The notes under the pieces: model-generated
Databases searched by the model: none
Seen by the model: only the letters and a program-made list of their open reading frames with translations
What the model was told of the DNA's origin: nothing
Position numbers and translations under genes: made by a program
Part shown: positions 8,499-16,550 of the stretch, piece after piece
Numbering within the stretch: the first letter of the stretch is position 1
Layout of the letters: each line of letters begins with the position of its first letter
Origin: Gordonia sp. OPL2
Lineage (GTDB): Bacteria > Actinomycetota > Actinomycetes > Mycobacteriales > Mycobacteriaceae
Reading direction: 5' to 3'
Assembly (NCBI RefSeq): GCF_003797825.1
Contig: NZ_RKME01000026.1
Span: forward strand, 1 to 64,000
DNA length: 64,000 bases

Positions 8499-8539
8499 AC
8501 GGGCCGGGACAGCGATCGCTGTCCCGGCCCGTTGCTTTT
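8499..8539 (+). terminator. Rho-independent terminator with a perfect 34-base palindrome
   Basis: Bases 8499-8532 form a perfect inverted repeat (17-base arms meeting at GCGATCGC) followed by TTGCTTTTC. It lies 40 bases after the stop of the lipoprotein gene and ahead of a convergent gene. It can act in both directions, although the T tract favours the plus strand. Confidence 0.85.
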
Positions 8540-8602
8540 CCCAGGGGCGCCTGCGTGCCGAGGCTCTGGCCGCCGACTGCAGGGCGTGTGGCCGTGGTCC
8601 GG

Positions 8603-9529
8603 TCAGCGCCAGCCGACCGACAGCGAGGTGCGCTGGATCAGGGGTTGCGCCGGATCGGCACCGAAGAGTTCGCGCGCGCCGTCGACGTCGATGCGGGCCG
8701 ACACCGGGAGCCCGCGGGTGAGGTCGAGAGTGACCTGACCGGTGCCGGAGTTGCTGAACCGGCTGATGTTCAGCGTCTGATCGGAACCGGGGATCACGAA
8801 GACGGAGTTGACCGGCGTCTCGTCCACGGTCACGTCCATGGTCAGGCGATTGCCCTCCCAGGCGGTGAGTGTGGCGTCGATGTGCTGGGTCACCGTCGCG
8901 GCCGAGTTGATCGTGCGCTCGGCGCGCCACGTCGCGCCGACCGCGATCGGCTCCGTCGGGAGCGGGACCGACAGCTGCAACGACTGCACCAGGGCCTGCT
9001 CGACCGCGAGCCGTGCCTGTGATCCGGCCGACTCCGCGGGCAGCAGCCGGAGCGAGATGGGCATCGAGCCGGGCCCGATCGCGAGACCGGCCTGCGAGCC
9101 CGCGACGGGCCGTAGCTGCCCGTTGAGTTCCGCGTCGGGCGAGGTGACCGTGCCCAGCACCATCTCCACATCCGTCGAGTCGGTGCAGTGGAAACGCGCC
9201 TCGAGCGGCATCTCGACGGTCTGGGCCTGCTCGTCCCCGACGGCCGCCACCGACGACGTCGTCACGAGCGTCGCCGACTGTGGGCTGTTCCGGTCGGGCG
9301 CCGCGGCGGCCACCTTCCGTTCGCCGGACCCCGGGTTCGTCAGCGTCACCTTCGCCGGCGGGATCGCCAGCAGATCGACGCCCTCGCGGCCGGACGTCGT
9401 CTCCGTGGCGCAGCCGCCCTGCTGCGCCGTGCCGGACCCCGCGGCGTCGGGTTGCTCGTCCGCACCACACCCGGCGAGTCCGATCAGGAGGGCTGCGGCG
9501 ACGGCGACACGGGTGCGGCGGGGATACAC
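8603..9529 (-). CDS. Predicted lipoprotein of unknown function
   Basis: A 308-residue exported protein. A short signal with a lipobox (LIGLAGC, Cys21) is followed by a Gly/Ala/Thr linker and a domain of about 270 residues. That domain contains beta-rich repeats such as IGPGSMPISLRLLPAESAGS and ITQHID-like strands. It ends in SVGWR. GTG at 9529 is chosen because it places the Arg-rich n-region directly before the hydrophobic core. It converges with the MTB12-like lipoprotein and diverges from lspA, the enzyme that would process both. I do not recognise the family with certainty. Confidence 0.75.
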   Translation of the reverse strand: MYPRRTRVAVAAALLIGLAGCGADEQPDAAGSGTAQQGGCATETTSGREGVDLLAIPPAKVTLTNPGSGERKVAAAAPDRNSPQSATLVTTSSVAAVGDEQAQTVEMPLEARFHCTDSTDVEMVLGTVTSPDAELNGQLRPVAGSQAGLAIGPGSMPISLRLLPAESAGSQARLAVEQALVQSLQLSVPLPTEPIAVGATWRAERTINSAATVTQHIDATLTAWEGNRLTMDVTVDETPVNSVFVIPGSDQTLNISRFSNSGTGQVTLDLTRGLPVSARIDVDGARELFGADPAQPLIQRTSLSVGWR

Positions 9530-9583
9530 GGCAGCCAGGGTATTGCAGGGCTCGTGGATGATGGTGAGGTGGATGATGGAGTC

Positions 9584-10252
9584 ATGAGCCAAGCGACACC
9601 CGGGCCGCACGAGGGTGCCGAGCCCGAGGGCGTCGAGTCGGCGAGCACGTCCGAGGGGCGCCGTCGGCGGACCGTGGTGGCGATCCTGCTCGGGATCGCG
9701 GCGACCGTGGTGGGCCTCGATCTGCTGACCAAGACCTTGGCGGTGGCGAATCTCGACCCGATGCGGCCGGTGCACATCATCGGTGACGTGGTGACCCTGC
9801 GGCTGGTCCGCAACAGCGGTGCGGCGTTCTCCATGGCCTCCGGCTACACCTGGATCCTGACGATCGTGGCGCTGTGCGTGGTCATCGGCATCGTGCGCTA
9901 CAGCGGACGGTTGCGCTCACCGTGGTGGATCCTCGGCCTCGGTCTGGTACTCGGCGGTGCGATGGGCAACCTCGCCGACCGCATCTTCCGGTCGCCCGGA
10001 CCGCTGCGCGGACACGTCGTCGACTTCGTGTCCGTCGGATGGTGGCCGGTGTTCAACGTCGCCGACTCCGCCGTCGTGTGTGGCGCGATCCTGTTGGTCG
10101 CGCTGTCGCTCTTCGGCTTCGAGTACGACGGATCCCGCACCGGATGGGCCGCACGACACGATCGCGGCGACCTCGATCCCGACGACCCCGATCCCGGCAC
10201 GGCCCACGACACCGGGCGCACCGGCGGCCGGGTGGGGGACGCCGATGCGTGA
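9584..10252 (+). CDS. lspA: Lipoprotein signal peptidase II
   Basis: A 222-residue membrane aspartyl protease that cleaves the signal peptide from prolipoproteins after Lgt action. It has about 40 polar N-terminal residues, four transmembrane helices, and both catalytic aspartates in GNLADRIF and FNVADSAV. The conserved N-S-G-A-A-F segment (VRNSGAAFSMASG) is present. The C-terminal tail is Asp-rich. The ATG at 9584 follows GGATGATGGAGTC. It overlaps the next gene by eight bases, so LspA and the pseudouridine synthase are co-translated. Lgt, its pathway partner, is encoded at 60.6 kb in this window. Confidence 0.93.
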   Translation: MSQATPGPHEGAEPEGVESASTSEGRRRRTVVAILLGIAATVVGLDLLTKTLAVANLDPMRPVHIIGDVVTLRLVRNSGAAFSMASGYTWILTIVALCVVIGIVRYSGRLRSPWWILGLGLVLGGAMGNLADRIFRSPGPLRGHVVDFVSVGWWPVFNVADSAVVCGAILLVALSLFGFEYDGSRTGWAARHDRGDLDPDDPDPGTAHDTGRTGGRVGDADA

Positions 10253-11171
10253 GTCCCGCTCGATGCCGGTGCCGGACGGACTCGACGGGATGCGGCTCGA
10301 CGCCGGCGTCGCGCGGATCCTGGGGTTGTCGCGGACGGTGGCGGCGACGCTCGCCGAGGACGGGGACGTCACGGTGGACGGCGTCGCCGTGGGCAAATCC
10401 CACAAGCTCTCGGCCGGAGCCTGGCTCGACGTCACCCTGCCGGAGCCGGCCGAGCCGCTGCGCGTCGAGCCGACACCCGTCGAGGGACTCGACATCATCT
10501 ACCACGACTCCGACATCATCGTCGTCGACAAACCGATCGGCGTCGCCGCGCATCCGTCGCAGGGGTGGACCGGTCCGACCGTCGTCGGTGCACTCGCCGC
10601 GGCCGGCTACCGCATCTCCACCTCGGGCGCCCAGGAACGCCAGGGGATCGTGTCCCGGCTCGACGTCGGCACCTCGGGCGTCATGGTGATCGCGGTGTCC
10701 GAGAACGCGTACACGATGCTCAAACGTGCGTTCCGCGATCGGGAGGTCGACAAGGGATACCACGCGCTGGTGCAGGGACACCTCGACCCGCCGTCCGGCA
10801 CGATCGACGCGCCGATCGGCCGTCACCGGGGCAGCGACTGGAAGTTCGCGGTCACCGCCAACGGCAAACCGAGTGTCACTCACTACGACACGCTCGAGAT
10901 GTTCGCGTCGGCGTCGCTGATGGACGTCCACCTCGAGACCGGACGCACCCACCAGATCCGTGTGCATTTCTCCGCGCTGCATCACCCCTGCTGCGGTGAC
11001 CTGACCTACGGCGCGGACCCGGTCCTGGCGCAGCGGCTCGGTCTCGAACGGCAGTGGCTGCATGCCCGGTCGCTCGCCTTCGCGCACCCCGCCGACGGTC
11101 GTCGCGTCGAGTTCACCAGTGCGTATCCCGCCGATCTCCAGGCGGCGCTGGATCTTCTCCGCGAGGGCTGA
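10245..11171 (+). CDS. RluA/RluD-family RNA pseudouridine synthase
   Basis: A 308-residue enzyme that converts uridine to pseudouridine in RNA, probably 23S rRNA. An N-terminal S4 RNA-binding domain (MRLDAGVARILGLSRTV) precedes the catalytic domain with the hallmark SRLDVGTSG, whose Asp is the nucleophile. GRTHQIRVHF and a C-terminal WLHARSLAF segment complete the family pattern. The ATG at 10245 lies inside the end of lspA with GGTGGGGGA before it. This is the M. tuberculosis Rv1540 position. The exact target uridines cannot be assigned. Confidence 0.9.
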   Translation: MRESRSMPVPDGLDGMRLDAGVARILGLSRTVAATLAEDGDVTVDGVAVGKSHKLSAGAWLDVTLPEPAEPLRVEPTPVEGLDIIYHDSDIIVVDKPIGVAAHPSQGWTGPTVVGALAAAGYRISTSGAQERQGIVSRLDVGTSGVMVIAVSENAYTMLKRAFRDREVDKGYHALVQGHLDPPSGTIDAPIGRHRGSDWKFAVTANGKPSVTHYDTLEMFASASLMDVHLETGRTHQIRVHFSALHHPCCGDLTYGADPVLAQRLGLERQWLHARSLAFAHPADGRRVEFTSAYPADLQAALDLLREG

Positions 11172-11189
11172 GCGACCTGCCCGACGACG

Positions 11190-11226
11190 CGTGTCGACAC
11201 GTTTCCCGACACGCATCACCGACACG
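11190..11226. repeat. GACACG direct repeats and a CGTGTCGACACG palindrome before dnaE1
   Basis: Three GACACG units start at 11196, 11208 and 11221, spaced 12-13 bases. The first is part of the 12-base palindrome at 11190-11201. The cluster lies about 40-70 bases upstream of the dnaE1 -10 box. A regulatory role is possible but unproven. Confidence 0.35.
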
Positions 11227-11259
11227 CCGACAACGCGCGAAAGCGTCGGTGCCGCGACA

Positions 11260-11265
11260 TACAGT
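11260..11265 (+). promoter_or_regulatory. Candidate -10 box for dnaE1
   Basis: TACAGT fits the actinobacterial TANNNT pattern and would start transcription near 11272, leaving about 30 bases of leader. No good -35 match is seen. Confidence 0.4.
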
Positions 11266-11304
11266 GATCACGACCCCGCGACCCGAAAGTGACCCCACTT
11301 GCCG

Positions 11305-14300
11305 ATGTCCAGTTCGTTCGTCCACCTGCACAACCACACCGAGTACTCCATGCTCGACGGTGCCGCGAAGGTGTCGCCGCTGTTCGCCGAGGCCAAACGC
11401 CTCGGCATGACGGCGATCGGGATGACCGACCACGGCAACATGTTCGGTGCGAGCGAGTTCTACAACACCGCGGTCAAGAACGACATCACCCCGATCATCG
11501 GGATCGAGGCCTACATCGCGCCGGAATCGCGGTTCAACACCAAGCGCGTGACCTGGGGCACCCGCGATCAGAAGGACGACGACGTCTCCGGCAGCGGTGC
11601 GTACACGCACATGACGATGGTCGCGGAGAACGCCACCGGCCTGCGCAACCTGTTCAAGTTGTCGTCGCTGGCGTCCATCGAGGGACAACTCGGCAAGTGG
11701 TCGCGCATGGACGCCGACCTCATCGCGCAGTACGCCGAGGGGATCATCGCGACGACAGGATGTCCGTCCGGCGAGGTCCAGACGCGACTTCGGCTGGGAC
11801 AGGAGCGTGAGGCGCTCGAGGCGGCGGCGAAGTGGCAGGAGATCTTCGGCAAGGAGAACTTCTATCTCGAGCTCATGGAGCACGGCCTCGAGATCGAGCG
11901 GCGCGTCCGCGACGGACTCCTCGAGGTCGGTCGCAAACTCGGCATCAAGCCGCTGGTCACCAACGACTGCCACTACGTCACCAAGGACCACGCGAAGAGT
12001 CACGAGGCCCTGCTGTGTGTGCAGACCGGCAAGACGCTCTCGGACCCGACACGCTTCAAGTTCGACGGCGACGGTTACTTCCTGAAGTCCGCCGATGAGA
12101 TGCGCGCTCTCTGGGACGACGTCGTGCCCGGCGCCTGCGACAACACGCTCGAGATCGGGGAGCGCGTGCAGAGCTATGCCGACGTGTTCACCCACCGGGA
12201 CCGCATGCCGATCTTCCCTGTGCCCGAAGGGGAGTCGCAGCAGACCTGGCTGCGCAAGGAGGTCGCCGAGGGACTCCGGGACCGTCGGTTCCCGGGCGCC
12301 GAGGTGCCCCAGGAGTACCAGGAGCGCGCCAACTACGAACTCGACGTCATCATCCAGATGGGGTTCCCGGCCTACTTCCTCGTGGTGGGTGACCTGATCC
12401 GCCACGCGCAGGAGGTCGGCATCCGGGTGGGTCCGGGGCGCGGATCGGCGGCCGGTTCTCTGGTCGCCTGGGCGCTCGGGATCACCAACATCGATCCGAT
12501 CCCGCACGGTCTGCTGTTCGAGCGGTTCCTCAACCCCGAGCGCGTCTCGATGCCCGACATCGACATCGACTTCGACGATCGCCGCCGCGGTGAGATGGTG
12601 CGCTATGCCACCGAACGGTGGGGCTCGGACAAGGTGGCCCAGGTCATCACCTTCGGCACCATCAAGACCAAGGCCGCGATCAAGGACTCCGCGCGTGTCC
12701 AGTTCGGCCAGCCGGGCTTCGCCATCGCCGACCGCATCACCAAGGCGCTGCCGCCGCCCATCATGGCCAAGGACATCCCGGTCTGGGGCATCACCGACTC
12801 CGATCACGAGCGGTATGCCGAGGCCTCCGAGGTACGCACCCTCATCGAGACCGACCCGGACGTCAAGAAGATCTACGACACCGCCCTCGGACTCGAGGGT
12901 CTGATCCGTAACGCCGGCGTCCACGCCTGCGCGGTCATCATGTCCAGTGAGCCGCTGACCGACGCGATCCCGGTGTGGAAGCGCGCCCAGGACGGCGCCA
13001 TCATCACCGGTTGGGATTACCCGTCGTGTGAGGCCATCGGTCTGCTGAAGATGGACTTCCTCGGTCTGCGCAACCTCACCGTCATCGGTGACGCGATCGA
13101 GAACATCCAGACCAACCGCGGCATCGATCTCGATCTGGACGCGGCGCCGCTCGACGACCCGAAGACCTACGAACTGCTCGCGCGTGGCGACACGCTCGGT
13201 GTGTTCCAGCTCGACGGCGGCGCGATGCGCGAACTCCTGAAGCGCATGCAGCCCACCGGTTTCGAGGACATCGTCGCCGTTCTTGCGCTGTACCGTCCGG
13301 GACCGATGGGCATGAACGCCCACAACGACTACGCCGACCGCAAGAACGGGCGCCAGCCGGTCAAGCCCATCCACCCCGAGCTCGAGGAACCACTCAAGGA
13401 GATCCTCGCCGACACCTACGGTCTGATCGTCTACCAAGAGCAGATCATGCAGATCGCACAGAAGGTCGCCGGATACTCGCTCGGACGAGCAGACATCCTG
13501 CGCCGCGCGATGGGCAAGAAGAAGGCCGAGGTCCTCGCCGCCGAGTTCGAGGGCTTCGAGGAGGGCATGAAGTCCAACGGCTTCTCGTCCGCGGCGATCA
13601 AGGCGCTCTGGGACACCATCCTCCCGTTCGCCGGGTACGCGTTCAACAAGTCGCACGCCGCGGGGTACGGCCTCGTCTCGTTCTGGACCGCCTATCTGAA
13701 GGCGAACTACAAGGCCGAGTACATGGCCGGTCTGCTCACGTCGGTCGGCGACGACAAGGACAAGGCGGCGATCTACCTCGCCGATTGCCGCAAGCTCGGC
13801 ATCACCGTCCTGCCACCGGACGTCAACGAGTCGCAGCGCAACTTCGCCGCCGTCGGGGGCGACATCCGCTTCGGTCTCGCCGCGGTGCGCAACGTCGGCA
13901 CCGGTGTCGTCTCGTCGATCCTCGCGGCCCGCGAGGAGAAGGGGAAGTTCACGAGCTTCTCCGACTATCTCGGCAAGATCGACGTGACGGCCTGCAACAA
14001 GAAGGTCACCGAATCGCTCATCAAGGCCGGTGCCTTCGATTCGCTGTCGCATCCACGCAAGGGTCTGTTCCTGATCCACGGTGACGCCGTCGAATCGGTG
14101 ATCGGTACCAAAAAGGCCGAGGCGATCGGCCAGTTCGATCTGTTCGGTGACGCCGGCGGCGCCGACGACACCATGGCCGAGGTGTTCGCCGTCAAGGTGC
14201 CCGATGAGGAGTGGGACTCCAAGCACAAGCTGGCTCTCGAACGAGAGATGTTGGGGCTGTACGTGTCCGGACACCCGCTCGGCGGTGTCGAGCACGCGAT

Positions 14301-14850
14301 CGCAGCACAGACCGACACGTCCATCACCGCACTGCTCGAGGGGTCGGTCCCCGACGGCGCGCAGATCACCATCGGCGGGATCATCTCGTCGGTGAACCGC
14401 CGGGTGAACAAGAAGGGCGAGCCGTACGCTGTCGTCACCCTCGAGGACATGGTCGGCGGTGTCGAGGTCTACTTCTTCCCGCGCTCGTTCTCCGTCTTCG
14501 GGCTCGACATCGTCGCGGACAACATCGTGCTCATCAAGGCGCGGGTCAACGTCCGCGATGACAGCACGATGATCAGCGCCAACGATCTCGCGGTGCCGGA
14601 TCTGGCCGCCGTCGGCACGGCCAAACCCGTCGCCCTGACCTTGAGTGCCCGCGCGTGCACACCCGATCGGGTGCAGGCCCTCAAGCAGGTGCTGTCGCGG
14701 CATCCGGGAACCGCCGACGTCCACGTGACCTTGGTCAGTGAGCAGCGCTCGACACTCCTGCGGCTCACCGATGCGCTGCGCGTCACCCCGAGTTCAGCGT
14801 TGATGGGTGATCTGAAGGCACTGCTCGGCCCGAGCTGTATGGGCGGCTGA
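11305..14850 (+). CDS. dnaE: DNA polymerase III alpha subunit, replicative
   Basis: The main replicative polymerase, 1181 residues. The N-terminal PHP domain starts with HLHNHTEYSMLDG and MTDHGN metal ligands; actinobacterial DnaE1 uses this domain for proofreading. The polymerase core has the catalytic PDIDIDFD motif near residue 418 and the third acid in LLKMDFLG near residue 584. A beta-clamp-type QFDLFGD appears after the fingers, then an OB-fold (about residues 1018-1100) and a C-terminal tau-binding region. ATG at 11305 is used; an in-frame TTG at 11299 is better spaced from a weak GAAAG and cannot be excluded. Its position after the Rv1540-like gene matches Rv1547. Confidence 0.96.
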   Translation: MSSSFVHLHNHTEYSMLDGAAKVSPLFAEAKRLGMTAIGMTDHGNMFGASEFYNTAVKNDITPIIGIEAYIAPESRFNTKRVTWGTRDQKDDDVSGSGAYTHMTMVAENATGLRNLFKLSSLASIEGQLGKWSRMDADLIAQYAEGIIATTGCPSGEVQTRLRLGQEREALEAAAKWQEIFGKENFYLELMEHGLEIERRVRDGLLEVGRKLGIKPLVTNDCHYVTKDHAKSHEALLCVQTGKTLSDPTRFKFDGDGYFLKSADEMRALWDDVVPGACDNTLEIGERVQSYADVFTHRDRMPIFPVPEGESQQTWLRKEVAEGLRDRRFPGAEVPQEYQERANYELDVIIQMGFPAYFLVVGDLIRHAQEVGIRVGPGRGSAAGSLVAWALGITNIDPIPHGLLFERFLNPERVSMPDIDIDFDDRRRGEMVRYATERWGSDKVAQVITFGTIKTKAAIKDSARVQFGQPGFAIADRITKALPPPIMAKDIPVWGITDSDHERYAEASEVRTLIETDPDVKKIYDTALGLEGLIRNAGVHACAVIMSSEPLTDAIPVWKRAQDGAIITGWDYPSCEAIGLLKMDFLGLRNLTVIGDAIENIQTNRGIDLDLDAAPLDDPKTYELLARGDTLGVFQLDGGAMRELLKRMQPTGFEDIVAVLALYRPGPMGMNAHNDYADRKNGRQPVKPIHPELEEPLKEILADTYGLIVYQEQIMQIAQKVAGYSLGRADILRRAMGKKKAEVLAAEFEGFEEGMKSNGFSSAAIKALWDTILPFAGYAFNKSHAAGYGLVSFWTAYLKANYKAEYMAGLLTSVGDDKDKAAIYLADCRKLGITVLPPDVNESQRNFAAVGGDIRFGLAAVRNVGTGVVSSILAAREEKGKFTSFSDYLGKIDVTACNKKVTESLIKAGAFDSLSHPRKGLFLIHGDAVESVIGTKKAEAIGQFDLFGDAGGADDTMAEVFAVKVPDEEWDSKHKLALEREMLGLYVSGHPLGGVEHAIAAQTDTSITALLEGSVPDGAQITIGGIISSVNRRVNKKGEPYAVVTLEDMVGGVEVYFFPRSFSVFGLDIVADNIVLIKARVNVRDDSTMISANDLAVPDLAAVGTAKPVALTLSARACTPDRVQALKQVLSRHPGTADVHVTLVSEQRSTLLRLTDALRVTPSSALMGDLKALLGPSCMGG

Positions 14851-14986
14851 CCTGCGAGAAGCCGAAGGTAGCCGCGTCGCCGAAGCCTGGGTTTCGGTCA
14901 CCCGAACATTTTAGTTCCGTCTGCGTTACACTCGACGATGTGGAGATCGCCCAGCCCGCGATCACCGCCGACATCGAGGAGTGACG

Positions 14987-15244
14987 ATGACCGCAGCGAA
15001 TCCGACAGCCACGGTCGAGGTACGTTCCGGACACGGCCGTGCAGCCGACGCACCCGCTGTCGACATCGCCGGCGTGCGGTGGCCCGCCTACAAGGTGCAT
15101 GCCGTGATCGCCGCACTGGTCGTGGCGCTGATCGCGCTGACGATCACCGGCTCCGCGGCCGCGGTCGCGTGGGCTTCCGGCCTGGCTCTCATCGCCGTGT
15201 GGTGGGCCGAGCGCGCCTGGTACGCGCTGCATCCCCGTTCCTGA
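14987..15244 (+). CDS. Small two-helix membrane protein of unknown function
   Basis: An 85-residue protein. About 35 polar N-terminal residues precede two predicted transmembrane helices (AVIAALVVALIALTITGS and AVAWASGLALIAVWWAE), ending in RAWYALHPRS. The ATG at 14987 has GAGGAGTG five to ten bases upstream, which favours it over the GTG at 14981. A TACACT -10-like box occurs about 60 bases upstream, after an AT-richer stretch, so it may have its own promoter. It follows dnaE1 and converges with a secreted protein gene. I do not recognise the family. Confidence 0.7.
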   Translation: MTAANPTATVEVRSGHGRAADAPAVDIAGVRWPAYKVHAVIAALVVALIALTITGSAAAVAWASGLALIAVWWAERAWYALHPRS

Positions 15245-15252
15245 GACCCACT

Positions 15253-15279
15253 GACGGCAGTCGCCGTCTCGCCGACGGC
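15253..15279. terminator. Weak hairpins between convergent genes
   Basis: GACGGC-agtc-GCCGTC (15253-15268) and the alternative GCCGTC-tcgcc-GACGGC (15263-15279) are overlapping short stems just after the small membrane protein stop. No T tract follows, so termination function is uncertain. Confidence 0.35.
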
Positions 15280-15350
15280 ATCGAGATCGACGCAGACGGC
15301 GACCATCCATTGCCGGGCGACCACGCCCTCACGTCTGCGACGTGCAGCAG

Positions 15351-16364
15351 TCAGGACCCCGGATGCGCAGCCGTCGCCGCCGGGTCGAATCCGCCGGGGA
15401 TCTCATAAATCCGGCCATCGAAGCCGGCACGGTAGAGGTGTCCGGCGGAGAAGCCCTGACCGCCGCGGCCGTAGGAGAGCACGCTCGACAGCGGGAGCCC
15501 GGATGCCAGTACGCAGTAGCGTCCCGGTGCGGTGATCCGAACGACCTGTCCCGCCGCATTGAACGGCACCACCGGTCGCTCGCGCGAATCCAGGGTCAGC
15601 CCGTCGGGAGTCGCGGTGATGTCACCGCCGAGGTTCAACAGACTCTGCACGACCCGCGGGTTCGCCGTCGAGACCCGGCTCACGCCGGGATTGACGAAGG
15701 TTCGCGACACGTACAACCAGCGATCGCCCCGACCGAGCACGGCCCCGTTCGCACTCGGCAGCGATCCCCAGTTCGCCTGAACCGTCCCGTTCGGCTGGAC
15801 ACGGCCGATCAGATTGCCGAAATCGTTGGTGGCATAGACGATTCCGTTGCCCGCGACATCCATGCCGTTGGCGGCGGACAGGCCGCGGACCCATGGGCGC
15901 AATGCCAGGTTTGCGGTGTTCAGTCGCGCGATCCCGGCGTGCCGCAGCGCATCTCCGGCGACCACCCGCGCATCGGCCCCGTAGCCGACGAGCAGTGCGC
16001 CGTCGCGCGCCCACGCGAGCGCGCCCGCGCCTCCGTCGGGTACCCGTGCGATCGGTACGGCCGGCGCTCCCGGCCGCGACAACCGGAACACGCGCCCGGA
16101 ATTGAGATCCGTCGTGTACAGCCGACCACCCGCATCGACGGTGAGGCCCTCCAGTGCCGCACCCGGCACCGTGCCGACCAGGCGTGCCGGTTGGCCCGCG
16201 CCAGGGCAGACCGGTGCGGCATTTGCCTGCGGGGCGGTGACAGCGGTGGCCAGGCCCGCGGTGACCGCCGCCGCCGACATCGCTGCGACGACGCGGCGTC
16301 GTCGGCGACGGGGGATACCGGGCCGGGATGACGTCGGCGGGTTCGAGAAGGTACGTCCGAACAT
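15351..16364 (-). CDS. Secreted SMP-30/gluconolactonase-like beta-propeller protein
   Basis: A 337-residue exported protein. The N-terminus has a run of six arginines, a hydrophobic segment and an ANA-A cleavage site near residue 49. The mature part shows repeated blade-like units: GLTVDAGGRLYTTDLNSGRV, GMDVAGNGIVYATNDFGNLI and DGLTLDSRERPVVPF. This pattern is typical of SMP-30/NHL-type six-bladed propellers. The three cysteines include CPGAGQ after the signal and one in RYCVLASG. There is no lipobox, so it is probably released or cell-wall associated. The substrate is unknown. It is divergent from ilvA with 186 bases between. Confidence 0.78.
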   Translation of the reverse strand: MFGRTFSNPPTSSRPGIPRRRRRRVVAAMSAAAVTAGLATAVTAPQANAAPVCPGAGQPARLVGTVPGAALEGLTVDAGGRLYTTDLNSGRVFRLSRPGAPAVPIARVPDGGAGALAWARDGALLVGYGADARVVAGDALRHAGIARLNTANLALRPWVRGLSAANGMDVAGNGIVYATNDFGNLIGRVQPNGTVQANWGSLPSANGAVLGRGDRWLYVSRTFVNPGVSRVSTANPRVVQSLLNLGGDITATPDGLTLDSRERPVVPFNAAGQVVRITAPGRYCVLASGLPLSSVLSYGRGGQGFSAGHLYRAGFDGRIYEIPGGFDPAATAAHPGS

Positions 16365-16470
16365 GGTGGGCCTCCCACATCGGTGTGCGTCGTCCCACCA
16401 TTCGGTTCGCCGTTCCGGCGCGCTGTCGGCGGTGGACGACAGATCGTTGACCTCTTGCGGAGTCTAGGCC

Positions 16471-16494
16471 CGTCGACCACGTCACGTCGACCAC
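16471..16494. repeat. CGTCGACCAC direct repeat in the ilvA upstream region
   Basis: The ten-base sequence CGTCGACCAC occurs at 16471-16480 and 16485-16494, a period of 14 bases, about 60 bases before ilvA. It may be a binding site. The rest of the 186-base divergent gap shows no clear promoter. Confidence 0.3.
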
Positions 16495-16550
16495 CTACGC
16501 CCACCGCCCCGCGAACACCGCGCGCGCCGACGACACGTGCAGGTGAGAGC

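Noticed and set aside
7677..9470. Apparent N-terminal extension of asparaginase to more than 900 residues
   Set aside because: The frame stays open upstream but the extra sequence is shadow of the lipoprotein genes. The asparaginase fold begins at the ATG at 7676.
11113..14724. A 1203-codon open frame on the minus strand across dnaE1
   Set aside because: It is antisense to a clear DnaE1 polymerase. Its Arg/Asp/Val-rich translation has no motifs; it arises from GC-rich codon bias in the opposite frame.
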